A program made the translations under genes and the position numbers. 64,000 bases of DNA from Eucommia ulmoides (lineage: Eukaryota; Streptophyta; Magnoliopsida; Garryales; Eucommiaceae). The notes beneath the pieces are model-generated. The model saw only the letters and a list, made by a program, of their open reading frames with translations. It was not told the DNA's origin and made no database searches. The DNA is taken from positions 21,818,243 through 21,882,242 of the forward strand of contig CM028333.1 of assembly GCA_016647705.1 (NCBI GenBank), written 5' to 3'. Positions 11,443 to 22,973 of this stretch are shown in pieces. Every line of letters begins with the position of its first letter. Positions within the stretch are counted from its first letter, which is position 1.

Positions 11443-14400
11443 TGTTGATCCTAAGATTTTGATGAACAATTAAATGTTGATATTTTTTGTGGAACTAATG
11501 GTTTAATTAAGTGTTTCAGTTTATTAGTTCTAATGAAGATATTATCATGACGTAATTGTAAAGGATGCAGAGATAATGCAGAGAAGATAACATCATGAAA
11601 AAATTGTGAAGGATACTGAAATAGATACTAAAAGATTGAAGATTCCGAGGAATTTAGGTGAAAACAACTCTAATCTATTTTTACTCTTAATGTATCTCGA
11701 TTAGGATCACATACGACACGAAAATGATTTTATGTTTATGTGTGCTTTGATAGGATCTTAATTAGTGAAATTATTTGCTCCTATGTGTAATTGAAAAAGA
11801 AATAAAGATAATTGATTAAAATTTAATTTAATTATTTAGTGGAGTTAAACGAGAAAAGAAATTGGTTAAATGGGCAAAAATGTCGATGAGAATAAATTCT
11901 AAACAAATTAAGGAGAGGATTCCAGCATTGGTAAGTCGACAGAGAAGTCGACCGATGCATAGAATATGAAGTCTCTGAATCTCTAGGTCAACAGATAAGT
12001 CGACTTACGAAACCCTTTGTATCATCCAGTTGAGAGGTGATGGATGGGCAGTCGACCGATGGGCGAAAGAATTTTGGCTTGGCTAGTATCCTGAATCGAG
12101 CGGTCGACTTATGAGCATTGGTCGATCAATTAATGAGTTTGTTTTAGGTTTAGAGGATTTCAAGGATTCTGATCAAACAGTAGCTGTTATTAGCCATTTA
12201 TGGTTGAGATATGAGGGAAATTTTAGGGATATGATAGTATTAAAGATATATCATTGATATTTTATCATCCCTATAGATATGGTTAATATATTTTGGTTAT
12301 TGCTCAAATTGGTTCATATAATTCTTTCTATCCTATCGATTTGAGTTTGAGAAATATTTGAGGGACTAATTTTAATGTTTTGAAAGCTATAATTAAGTCA
12401 AATATACCTGGTAGCGCGCAAAATACGCCGCTACTTACTCTCGAAAGTATACGAGGTCTAAGTTTTAGTATAGTGTGATCGTTAAGATCGAGTTATCGTA
12501 TCCACAGGGATTGTTGTCGTTACTATCGAATACCGTGTTTGTCGTGACCTAAGTTTATCTAGGCGAAAAACAAATGTATTTAATTAATTAAACTAATACT
12601 AATATATCCTAAATTAACTACACTAATATGTTAATATGTTTTAGGGTGAAGAATTGTATAGGGATTAACGTGTTTACAAATACGTGTTCGATTCCGATTT
12701 ACTCGTATTTACGTTGTTCGACCTATTTGACAACCTCGGTACGTAAACTCCGCTGCCACCTCTTCCGAGTGTAAGACGGGAGAATACATGACTTTGAGTC
12801 AATGGAGAAGTCTCCCTCAACGTCTTAACGACCCTAGGTCACGTGAGTTTCGCCCAGTGTCATTGATTGCACACAATCCAACTCCCTCCCGGGTTATTGG
12901 ATCGTCGCGTTGTATTTACCCTATCGATAATCTCCGTTCTAAAACTCCCTCGCCACCTCTTCCGAGTGTAAGATAAGGGATATAACGCGACTTCGAGCCA
13001 ACGAAGAGGCCCCCTCAACGTCCTTACGGCCCTAGGTAGCATGTGTCTAGCCCCACGTCATCGATTGTCCACGATTCAAACCCCGACCGGGTTATAGAAT
13101 CGTGGCGTTTGTTTACCCTAATCCAAATTCGAGGTTTTGTCAAAACCCCGTATTCTCCATTTATCAATCCATGCATAATAAACAAACAATACGAGAAATA
13201 CAATCAAACGACGAAGAACAATCACAAACAAAACACCGAAATCATCCAAACAACGTATTTATAAATATTAGGTTAATCCCTACTATAATCCATATTTAAC
13301 TCGGGGCCATAGCCGCATATACAATGAAATAACGAGCTAAATATGCTCACATGCTCCTAAGATAAAGAAATAAGGAAAAACGATCGAAGAACTTAGCCTC
13401 GTCCGAAGATAAACCGCTAAAAACGCTCCACGATCGATTCGCCGTCTTCCCCACTTTGGGATGCGAGCTCCACCACTAAAATTCCTAACCCTAGGCTTAA
13501 CTATAGCCTAAAGGGATCAAAAATGCAAGAGAGAGGAGAGAGATCCGACCAAAGGGGGAGGAGAGGGGATATTTATAGCAAAAATATCCTAAAAATATCT
13601 AAAGGCTGTGCAGGGCAAATCCGCCTAGGCGGTGGAAATTTCGCCTAGGCAGAGTTAGGTCGGTTAAGTCTGATCGCCTGGGCAGTGAAGTAGGCAGTGG
13701 ACTGGAGAACATTCTGTTGAAATTCTGCTTAAGCGAATAAAACTTCGCCTAGGCGAGCGGCTGTCAGTAGCCCTTCTTCGTCCTCTGCTGGATTTCCGCC
13801 TAAGCGGTAGAATTTCCGCTCCGGCGGTCATTCGTCAGTAACATTTTGCTCTTCTCTGCATTTTCACTGCTTAAGCGGTGGTCTGGACGCTTAAGCGGTG
13901 GGTCTGTTTCGTCTTTTAGCCTCCGAGCTTGTTTATCCACCGTAACTTCGAACCGCTTTGGTTCGATCTCATCATTTTAGCTCCAGTTTCCTATCTTTTT
14001 GACCCACACACCTGAGTTTACAAAAAGTATAAATACTAATTAAAACATAATAAAAATAACTATAAACATATTCGAAAACTAACCAATTAAAATTGAAAAT
14101 AGATAGGTTTTTCACACCTATCAATACCTAAAATGAAAGATAATGATATATGAGGTCTATAGGTGCTTTTTAAATACTTATCATTTAAAAATTAGTCGTT
14201 GGAGAGCTTATTTCAATTCCCTATATATAAATCTGCGGATTTCACATAAGATTGATATCATTTTAAGAACTATTTAGTTCATAAAGTTTTATAAGAGTAA
14301 TCATTTTAATATTATTTTGGAGATCAAATTTTGAGAATAATTATTGAGGAGTTCTTGAGCTAAAACGCTAATTGTGTAAGCGTCACCGAGTTGAGTTATC

Positions 14401-15589
14401 TAGCGTTCTAATCTATAATTCTTCGGTGGTATTCGGGTGAGATCTTTCCAAGCTATTAATCTTTATTGTATATTTATTTTTCTATATTTTCTTGGTTGAT
14501 AAGATCTTGATAAAATCGTTTTCTTAACTTTAAATTGCATAAAAATATTTTAAAACCATTTTTGGTAAAAATCTTATTACATACTTATTTGTGTGCTATT
14601 CATATTTATCATAATCATATTTTTATATTTTCTTGGTAAGAGTGTTCCAAGCATATTCTTAATTGAGTCTATTGCTATCATTACTTGCTCGGTTAATTGA
14701 TTGTATGAGAAATCGTTTTTGAACTTTAAAAGCATAAAAATTCTTTTAAAACGATTTGTCAGATAATCTGATTACGTGCTCAATTTTTGCTCAATTTTAT
14801 GCTACTCACATTATTTTTATAATTAAATTTTTGTTTTCTCACTTAATTCTATCACTAGTAATTATAGGGATATTAATCGAGTTTAAATTGATTTGAGGTG
14901 GTAGAAGCTCTGAGTGGGAAGAACTTATCAATTTCTTGTAATTGGTGAGTTGTGTGTAGATTAGGCACTATTGGGAGTATCTAATCAGGGGTAGCTGGGT
15001 TTCAATCTCCTCCGATAAAGGGATTGAGTTGTTAATTCTTCCTTGATTGAATTTGTGAGTGATTTTGTAAAGGTTTCATCCTTACTTAGGAAAAATATAG
15101 TTGAAGTGTTTCTGTGAAGTTTTGATTCTTTAGCCTAAGGGATAAAAAAAAATTAGGTTATTCTTGAACTTGTAAAAAGTATAGGTTATTCTTGAGCTTG
15201 TAAAAAGTAGAGGTTATTCCTAAACCTAGGAAAATGAATTTGTAGAGGTTGATTCTGAGCCTGTGAAAATAATCTTTGTGAGAGTTTGGTTCCTACTTTT
15301 AAAAAAATCTTCAGTTAAGTGGGTGCGAATATCCGTGGGGCTCAGAGGACTGAATTAGCCAAAAGTAGCTTGGTGAATCAGGATATATTATGTTGTGATG
15401 CCTTATTTATTTTATTTATATTGTTGTTTGGTATGTATCTAGTTGATAACTGATATCCGCTGCTATAAAGATGATGATTAATTTTAGGATAAAAATAATT
15501 GTTTAAATTTTTGAAGTGTTATTGTTATTCTGATAATTTTTTAATACTATCCAATTCACCCCCTGCTTGGATAGCTCACTGAGCCAACA
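11443..15589 (+). repeat. 3' LTR of the 6563-15589 element, interrupted by a solo LTR
   Basis: Starts TGTTGATCC at 11443 and ends GAGCCAACA at 15589. Removing 12409-14128 (solo LTR plus one duplication copy) leaves about 2427 bases, close to the 2390 of the 5' LTR. Sequence on either side of the insertion (AATTAAGTCAAATA and AAATGAAAGATAATG) is continuous in the uninterrupted 5' LTR near 7510-7545. Confidence 0.92.
12409..14123 (-). mobile_element. Athila-like solo LTR, target duplication ATACC
   Basis: On the minus strand it runs from TGATAGGTGTGAAAAACC (14123) to GCGCGCTACCA (12409), with TG...CA ends. An exact 5-bp duplication ATACC lies at 12404-12408 and 14124-14128. There is no internal region, so it arose by LTR-LTR recombination. 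It shares blocks with the LTRs at 48540 and 51949, including an internal direct duplication of roughly 200 bases (12740-12960 against 12945-13130) with CCACCTCTTCCGAGTGTAAG. It also holds CCGCCTAGGCGG-type palindromes at 13612-13905. Frames inside it are not genes. Confidence 0.93.
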
Positions 15590-15870
15590 ATTAAGATGAC
15601 AAAAAATGTGTGAACATCATTAATTGATATTTTTGTCACACATTTAAGTTAATTGATTTTTTCACCAGTAAAAATATTTTGAGATGACAAAGGAGGAGAG
15701 ATAATGAAATTTTCATTAAGTATTGTTTGTTGTATTGTTTATTTTTACTAAGGGGGAGGAGAGTAGGAAAATTTTTAAGTTCTATATTGCAAATCTTCAT
15801 TTTGTTTTAAAATGTTCTCATTATGGTATTTGAATTGAACAAATTCGTTCTCATGTTCGGAGGGAGTGGT

Positions 15871-15898
15871 TACACACACACACACGCACACACACACA

Positions 15899-15951
<53 letters not shown>

Positions 15952-15994
15952 CCATTTAATTGTCATCATAAAAAAAAAAAAAAAAAAAAAAAAA
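15871..15994. repeat. Compound (CA)n-(TA)n microsatellite and poly(A)
   Basis: (CA)n with two interruptions at 15871-15933, (TA)n to about 15950, then 24 A at 15971-15994, immediately before the old element's 3' LTR. The tract occupies the place of the polypurine tract. Confidence 0.95.
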
Positions 15995-15997
15995 GAT

Positions 15998-17901
15998 TGT
16001 TGACCTTAGATATTTTGATGAACGAATTAATTGGATATTTTAAAGAACTAATTAGTGTAATGAGTATTTCAAATTTTAGTACTGATACTTGAATGAGAAA
16101 ATTATTGACTTTATGAAAAAGAATGATAAAGATCTAGATAGTTGCACTAAAATAATTGAAGATGATTTGGATAAAGATAACTTTTTGTATTACAAAGTAA
16201 AACAACATGATTCTTCCGAAACCCTTAATGCAACCTGATTCAGATCACGCACGACACATGAATTTTTTTTAAAGTGATCATGATTGAAAATTTATGTGAA
16301 AAATATATTTGCCTAAGCATTCGACCAAGAAACCATTTGAAATATAGAAAATGTGAAAAATAACTTAAGATGGGCACAGTCGACCATTTGATTCAAGATA
16401 CCCTAAAATGGGATTTTAGACTATTTGGCCGATAGAAGGGTTGAATACTTGATTCATATACTAATTTGATTGACTGACCGGTTGACCGATGTATGTTGCA
16501 ATGGCTAGAAAACTAGATGTTAGATCCTAACCAGGCGACTGACAAATAATTCGATCGACAAACTCATTCTTTTTCATCTTTGACCAGAACATTTTTCAAA
16601 GATCTGTCACCCATTTTTAAGCTTTAGAACGTTGAAATATTATATTTTAATGGGTTTTCACTAGTTTTCAAAGATATATCATATATTTTGAAGATTATAT
16701 TATTTAGTCCATATATTCCTTGATTTTGTGATTTATATCGGTTAACTTCTTTCTATCTATCCTTATTAGTTTTAAATCAAAATATTTTGGGGACTAAATT
16801 GAGAGTTTTATAAGTACTATTCATGGTCAAATATAGCTGATTTAAGCGTATTACATATATGAGATCCATATGTGTCATTTTTTGTTGTATTTTTTGAAAA
16901 ATAGTCGTTATAATCATTGTTTCAACTTCCGATATATAGACCTACAAATTTTCATTTTAATTTAATCAAGAATACATAAGATTTTATATTTCAAAAATAG
17001 AGAGTTAATATTTTTCTGAAATATTTTTGAGAGAATTTTTCTAAAAGATTCTTGATTGAAGAAAATGCTCTCACTGCGAAAACTGGGTTTGATTTTACTT
17101 ACATCATTCCTAAAAAAATCTTGGTGAGATCAATCTTATTTTCTTGCTCAAAATTGTTGGTGTTTTACGTGATTCATATATATATATATATATATATATA
17201 TGAATATTTAAGCTTGTCATATTTGTGATACGAAAATTGTTTTTATATTGAAAATCTTTTAAAACGATTTTTTTGTAAATCTGGTTGAAAAAAATATATG
17301 TGCTGAATTTTCTAAAAAAACAGATTTAGTTTCTTAACATTTCTATCACTAGTTTATCGGGCCATTAATTGAGTTTACTTTGAATTGAGGTTGTTGAAAT
17401 TCTTGTGGAAGAAACGAATATTTTTTGTATATGTGAGTTGTAGCTTAGACCTAAACGTAGTTGGTCTAAGTGAGAGTGTTTGATTGGATAATGAAGTAAT
17501 GTTGCCTAATCAGGGATAAAAGTTAATCATGAGCCCAGGAAAAGGATTGTTGTAAAGGTTTGATTCTGTGTCTGAAAAAAGATTTAGGTTAATTTTGAGC
17601 CTAGAAAAAAGATTGCTGTAAAGTTTTTTTTTTTTTTTTTCCTACCTGAGAAATGGATAAAGTCTAGTGGATTATGAATTTCCTATGTGAGCTTAGGATA
17701 ATGGACGTAGGCAAGAGTAGCTTTCCAGACCACTGTAAATTAGTATGTCAATTTCTCTCTCTCTTATATGTTTAGTTGTGTATCTAGTAGTTCACATTTT
17801 CACTTAATAACAAGATAATAACCAATTAAGTAAATTGAAGTTATTTGTTAAATTTTTAATTACCCAATTTACACCCTCTTGGATAAATCTTTGAGCTAAC
17901 A
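15998..17901 (+). repeat. 3' LTR of the old copia element
   Basis: Starts TGTTGACCTTAGATATTTTG and ends TTGAGCTAACA. It is related to the 2.3-2.4 kb LTRs but shorter (about 1.9 kb) and more diverged. A palindrome cluster lies at about 16375-16570 (for example GACCGGTTGACCGATG). It contains a short (TA)n at 17176-17201. Confidence 0.8.
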
Positions 17902-20031
17902 GGTATTCTCCTAATTTATGTTATCTACTATTAACAAATAATAGTAAACCATCTTGATATGAAGAGTCTCTGCAAGTGGAGACACATGATAGTGAGAACT
18001 TGCCATGATAGATGATATAAACTCCCTTTTGTCAAATCAAACTTAAAAGTTAGTTAAACTTTCATGGAAAAAGAGAGCTTTATAAAAAGTGGGTTTACAA
18101 ATTAAAGGACAAGTACAATGGTATCAAGAGATAAATGGAAAGATTGTTGGGGAAGGAATTTGAGCAGAAAGCTGATATTGATTACTCTGAGATATTCTCT
18201 TCGTTGTAAAATACGCGACTATATGAATTGTGCTAAATCTACTTAGGATGTATGATCTATACCCAGAGCAGTTGAATATGAAGATTGCATTTTCTCAAGG
18301 TCACCTTGAAGAAGATATATGCATGCATCAAGCGCAAGAACATGTGCTTGAGGGAAGAGAAGATTTGAAGTGTAAGTTGAAGAGCAACTTGTATGGATTG
18401 AAATAAACTCTTAGATGGTGGTACAAGAAGTTTGATAGTTTTATGAAGAACAATGGCTTCCGCAAGTTCAATTCTGATCATTGTTGTTACTTCAAGAAAA
18501 TAAAGGCTTCTAATTTAATTCTTCTTTTATATGTAGATGACATGCTACCTGTATGACCTTGCATGAATGATATCTTCAGTCTAAAACATATATTGTTGAA
18601 GGAATTATCAATGAAGGATCTTACTGTGGCAAAATAGATCCTTGGAATACGAATCCATAAGGACAAAAAGAAGAAGACTTTGAAATTGTCATAGGCAGAG
18701 TATGTGGACGTACTCAGGAGATTCAACATGGAAGATTCCAAACTAGTTGGTATACTTCTAGTTCAACACTTTAGACTTTTTAAGGAACCGTCACCAATGA
18801 CAAAGGAAGAACGTGAAAAGATGGATAAAGTACCGTATACTTTGTCCATCGGAAGCCTAATGTATACCATGATTTTCATGCATTCAGACATTTCTCATGC
18901 AATGGAAGTTGTGAGTAGGTTTAAAAGTAATACTGGAAAAAAGCATTGGAAGGTGGTCAAGTGAATCTTTTGATATCTTGTTGGTTCCAAAGACTGGGAG
19001 ATGTGCTAATGGGGTGATATTTTTAGCTTGGGAGAACATGATGATTGATCTTGCGAGCAACATCGGTAGTAGGAGGAGTACCACAAGGTATGTCTTTACC
19101 CTTGGCAGTGCCACGATAAGTTGGATATCATGGAGACAAAAGATAGTAGACATTTTAACAACTGAGGCGAAATATTTTGCAGCTACATAGGCGTGCAAGG
19201 AGATGGTGTGGCTCAATTATTTGATGGAAGAGTTGGGACAAGTGCAAAAGGATCCAAAGTTGTATAGCAAGAGTCAAAATGCTATAGGCTTGGAGAAGAA
19301 CTCTATTTTCCATTCAAGTACAAAGCATATCCATATCAAGTTCCACTTTATTCGGTCTTTGTTGGAAAAATGCTTCATTGCACTTGAGAAGATTCATACT
19401 TGAGAAAATTTTGTGGACATATTGACGAAGATGGCGACAATTGACAAACCAAGGTAGTTTGTAACCTCAATTGGATTTGAATAGTAGCTTCGAGGTGGAC
19501 CACGAGATAAATTATTGTGATAGAGAGGGTTTCTCTGACAAGTAAGAGTTGGAGATGACAGATTTGCAGACAATTGTGTTTCAGCCTCCAAAGTAGAATA
19601 TTGTTGGGATTTAGATCCTAAAACATGGTTGTCATCTCCATTAATGCTCTCATTAAATGCTTTGACATTGTGTCAAAGTTGTTGGTAGACCTCATTAAAG
19701 AGGTTGAAGAATTGTCTCTCTCATTGACGAGATGCAACAATCGTTTCATTCATTAATGAAGTGGTTGGCTAACTTCATTATTTAGGCGGTTGGTTGATAG
19801 ATGCCTCCCCAATAAATAGAGGATCAAGTGTTAATGGTGAAGTGTATATGTGTCAAGTGACGTCAAGTGAAGTGAGAAACAATTTTTTACTTGTCTATCA
19901 TTCCTTGTAAATCTCTATCTCTTAATATAGTAATTCCTTTTTTTAGCGTGGATTAGATCTACATCGAACCATGTTAAATTCATTTTTTGTTTATTTCATT
20001 GTCTGTGAATCTTTGATATTTCTTACTTTCA
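17902..20031 (+). mobile_element. Degraded second copia element with 3' LTR
   Basis: Frames broken by many stops give reverse transcriptase debris at 18060-18640 (QKADIDYSEIFSS). Next comes the RT-RNase H linker at 18700-18960 (YVDVLRRFNMEDSK, then VPYTLSIGSLMYTM). RNase H debris follows at 18980-19420 (SSTKHIHIKFHFIRSLLEK). At 19602 an LTR begins with TGTTGGGATTTAGATCC and runs to about 20031 (end approximate). The 5' part is missing. The RNase H wording differs from the SIRE-like copies and looks Tork-like, which is an impression rather than a tested call. Confidence 0.8.
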
Positions 20032-20041
20032 AATTATTTTT

Positions 20042-20420
20042 ATGTTGTTAGGAGTCGGTTCGATCCCCAATACCAACTATCACCATTGCTATTATAACAA
20101 ATATTCAGTACCACAACAAACATTCCCTACTATGATAATAATCGTTGACCACCACAACAAACATTCAACACCATGCCACCGCCACCAAAACCATTGCCAC
20201 CGCGACAAGAAATCACCACAACCACAACCAACGCCTACCACTAGGATTGTCACAATAAACATTCACCACCACCATGAACATTCACCACCACCACCACAAT
20301 CATTGTTAATCACCACAATAAACATTCACCACTATTGCCACCACAAGAAATTAACACCACCGCTACCACCACCTATCACCACTGCTACCACAACAAATAT
20401 TGATCCCTACATAAATTAAC
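20042..20420 (+). repeat. ACC/CAA-rich imperfect tandem repeat
   Basis: Loose repeats of a CACCACCACAACAAACATTCA-like unit. They keep one frame open for 125 codons rich in His, Pro and Thr. The openness is explained by the lack of T-rich codons, and no domain or signal is visible. I treat it as low-complexity DNA. Confidence 0.6.
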
Positions 20421-21690
20421 ACCAAATAATAAAAAAATTATACAAATTCAAAATCAAGCAATACCAAGTTTGCTTCAAAAGCCATCAAAACAATAGCAAA
20501 TTCGTAACACCTTTTAAACAAGAAACCATTCAACAATACAACAACAACAACATTAGAAAAACACAACAAAATAAATTCAAATATTTCAGATCCCCCCCCC
20601 CCCCCCCAAAAAAAAACTTGATCTGAAAAATCAAATATAAAACAAATCTGGAAAATCAGATCTAGCCGATGATGGTGATAGGATAGGGAAAAAGTGATTT
20701 TTATTTTTAATAAGGGTAGTTTCGGAACCATAAAAATTTTAATTGGGATTTTCTTAATTATTTTTTTAATAAAACAAATTTTCTTATTTTTATATCTGGG
20801 CTCGATTTCTATCTTACTGTTGAAAGTGAAATTCTCTCTAAAAATTCCTCATAATAAACACACATGATTCATTAATTTGTAAAAAAAAAAAATATAGTAT
20901 TTACATTTTTGGGTCTTAAAGTGTAATTTCTTTGTATATAAAATTAAATAATTTATTTACTTCATTTTTTTTTCCAGTCTCCACTTTCACTTTATTTTGC
21001 AGGAACCCTTAAATATTTTTATCGAAATTATTCATCAATTGAAATTTTGATGTTACCATTACACTTCGTTAACATTATGCCACGTGACTAATAAAATGAC
21101 ATATCATTGGAAGATGATAATGATCCTTATCTCACTATTAATGCCACATTCCACCCCCTTCTCTCTCTCTTGTTTTTTTTCCATGTGTTCGTTGATCAAT
21201 TTCCCCTCTCACATTTCGGGTGTTTAAGTAGATGCTCATTCTTCATTGTGATCCAATTTGATTTTATTTCCTCATCTAAATAAGAAAAAAGGAAAAGAAA
21301 AAATGACTAATTATGCTATTAGCCCAATAAATCGAAAACAATTTCGTTTTAGTATTGTTTAAAGGACCAAACTTTTGTCTATTGTTTAAATATTTTTCCC
21401 TTTATTTATAATTTGAAACTCCAATATTAATTGAGCTTTTTATTCTTTATACCTAATTTAAAAGTTACTATAGCAAAGTAACCAATTAAAAAGTTATGTT
21501 GGCAAAAAAAAAACCTTCCAAAACAGTGTATAGAAATTAGTACTCACTAATTGATAAAATACAAAGAACTTATATTACTACCCTTTTATAAATCATGGGA
21601 ATTGTTGCGAAAAGTTCATTGGGTTAATAAGTACCTTACAAAACCGAATATATTTTCATATTCACTTTTTGTCTCCTCTCTCTACTTTCC
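20421..21690. other. AT-rich intergenic DNA
   Basis: No gene seen. It contains a C homopolymer (about 20591-20607) followed by A7, and scattered A/T runs. Confidence 0.6.
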
Positions 21691-21704
21691 TCTCAAAAAC
21701 ACAA

Positions 21705-21816
21705 AACCCCTATTTATTCTCTCTCTTTCTCTCTCTCTCTCTCTCCTCGTGAATCGACGGCGATGATTTTTCTATGACAGTGTCGGTTCGTGTTCCTAAC
21801 TCTGAAGAACACGAAA
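21705..21816 (+). repeat. Tandem CT-rich module, copy 1 (left of the element)
   Basis: Begins CCCCTATTTATTCTCTCTC, continues with a CT microsatellite and CGTGAATCGACGGCGATGA, and ends GGTTCGTGTTCCTAACTC...AACACGAAA where the 5' LTR starts. Copies 2 and 3 lie at 36392-36532 and 36533-36610 on the other side of the element. Confidence 0.75.
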
Positions 21817-22338
21817 TGTTAGGAAATCTCGTTTCCTAATCTATATTGGGCAATATATTATTAATTCAATTATATTAGTTATTTAATTTAATGGGCTGAA
21901 ATTAAGTGATCTAATTAATTTGGGTAAACCTGTAAACTGTTCAGAATAATGTGGGCTAAATTTGTAGATACCAGTTTTTATTGAGGTGATTAGAGGATTA
22001 TAGGAACCCTAATCATACTATATATAAGGCTTGTTATAAGGTTATGGTCCCCAATACACCAAATCAATATAGATATTCTCTTCTCCCCATCTGGAAGAGA
22101 GATTACGGACCCAATAGGAACTAAGGAGATTTGGTTAAGGAAGACTACATACCAACCCCTGGTTCGCGCCCCGCTCGCATCCCCTTCGAGATTGATTGTC
22201 GCAGTATTTCTGTAACCGTAGGCAATCGTTCATAATGGATCCAGGTATGCGATTTATGTGTTTATAAAACTTTTTTAGCGATTTGACATATTGTTTAGGG
22301 TTTATAGACTGAGATCTATGGGGATTAAATCTTGAAAA
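21817..22338 (+). repeat. 5' LTR of the TNT1-94-like element
   Basis: Starts TGTTAGGAAATCTCG. The 3' boundary is placed just before the primer site. It aligns throughout with 35870-36389, including a late block with CACCAAATCAATATA and ATTGTTCATAATGGAT. Confidence 0.88.
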
Positions 22339-22339
22339 G

Positions 22340-22352
22340 TGGTATTAAAGCC
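22340..22352 (+). other. Primer-binding site, tRNA-iMet type (diverged)
   Basis: TGGTATTAAAGCC immediately follows the 5' LTR. The standard copia form is TGGTATCAGAGCC, so two positions differ. Confidence 0.75.
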
Positions 22353-22579
22353 TACTTTATATTGAATCATTAGGGTTCTTAGGGTTTTTCATGTTCGTAG
22401 AATTTTAGGGTTTGTGTGTTCTATAGTAAAGTTAATTCTTTGTAGAATCTTGGGAGAAAACAATAAGGTTATATGTGGTTTGATTTATTTTTGTTAAAAA
22501 AAATTACGGATTTGTTACGGATCTAAGGAAATAAAAACCCTATTTTTTTAAAATTTTGGCTGTTTTTCGCTGGTAAAAA

Positions 22580-22862
22580 TTCAGGCCAGATTCGGCCTTT
22601 GACCGAATCGGTTAACCAAATTTCACGATTCGGTTGACTGACTGCTACAGAACAGACCGTTTTCGGTTCTAAGAGAATCGGTTGATCGACCAATTTAGTT
22701 TGGTCAACCGACTACTTCAGAACATATGCCAATTGGCTTCTGTCCAATTCGGTCAACAAAATTTTCAGGACCATTCGATCGACTGGATGCCCTCAACACC
22801 AGAAACTTTAATCTATTGCACGACATTCGATCAATGGACGATTAGGACGGTCAACTAATAAA
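22580..22862 (+). repeat. Cluster of TCGGTTGACCGA-like palindromes in the leader
   Basis: About eight imperfect palindromic or half-palindromic units lie here, among them TTGACCGAATCGGTTAACC, GATTCGGTTGACTGACT, AATCGGTTGATCGACC, TTTGGTCAACCGACT and ATTCGATCGACTGG. They are spaced 20-50 bases apart. The same motif type forms the clusters in the SIRE-like LTRs. Confidence 0.75.
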
Positions 22863-22973
22863 ATCTTGTATCTTTAAATGAATTAAAATGAAATAATATG
22901 CTACCAAAGTAATTTCTATTGTGTAGTTTATTTTATTTTGGGATATTAAAATATTGATGTTTGTTATTTATGT

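Larger units (their letters stand above)
6563..15589 (+). mobile_element. Complete non-autonomous SIRE-like copia element, target duplication ATTAA
   Basis: Both LTRs are present (6563-8952 and 11443-15589), starting TGTTGATC and ending CAACA. The element is flanked by an exact 5-bp duplication ATTAA (6558-6562 and 15590-15594). A tRNA-iMet-type primer site follows the 5' LTR, and a purine tract (AAATAGGGGAGA) precedes the 3' LTR. The internal region is only about 2.5 kb and encodes only a Gag-like fragment, so transposition would need Pol from another copy. It lies in the older copia element and itself carries a solo LTR in its 3' LTR. Confidence 0.92.
3222..17901 (+). mobile_element. Old 5'-truncated SIRE-like Ty1/copia retrotransposon, split by a nested insertion
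   Basis: The order Gag remnant, protease, GAG-pre-integrase, integrase and reverse transcriptase (3222-6560) is that of copia Pol. The element resumes after the nested insertion at 15590 with purine-rich 3' internal sequence and an LTR (15998-17901). No 5' LTR is visible upstream of 3222, and the RNase H region is missing, so it is a defective relic. Many stops and frameshifts show it is the oldest layer of this block. The SIRE/Maximus lineage is inferred from the YVDD context VIFGST and the roughly 2-kb LTR. Confidence 0.8.

Noticed and set aside
12788..13299. Several overlapping frames of 60-73 codons
   Set aside because: They lie inside the Athila-like solo LTR. Matching DNA in the other LTRs does not keep the frames open.
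15775..16092. Frames rich in His-Thr or Val-Cys
   Set aside because: Translations of the (CA)n/(TA)n tract.
20042..20419. 125-codon His/Pro/Thr-rich frame
   Set aside because: Produced by an ACC/CAA-rich imperfect repeat. No domain, signal or plausible promoter is visible.
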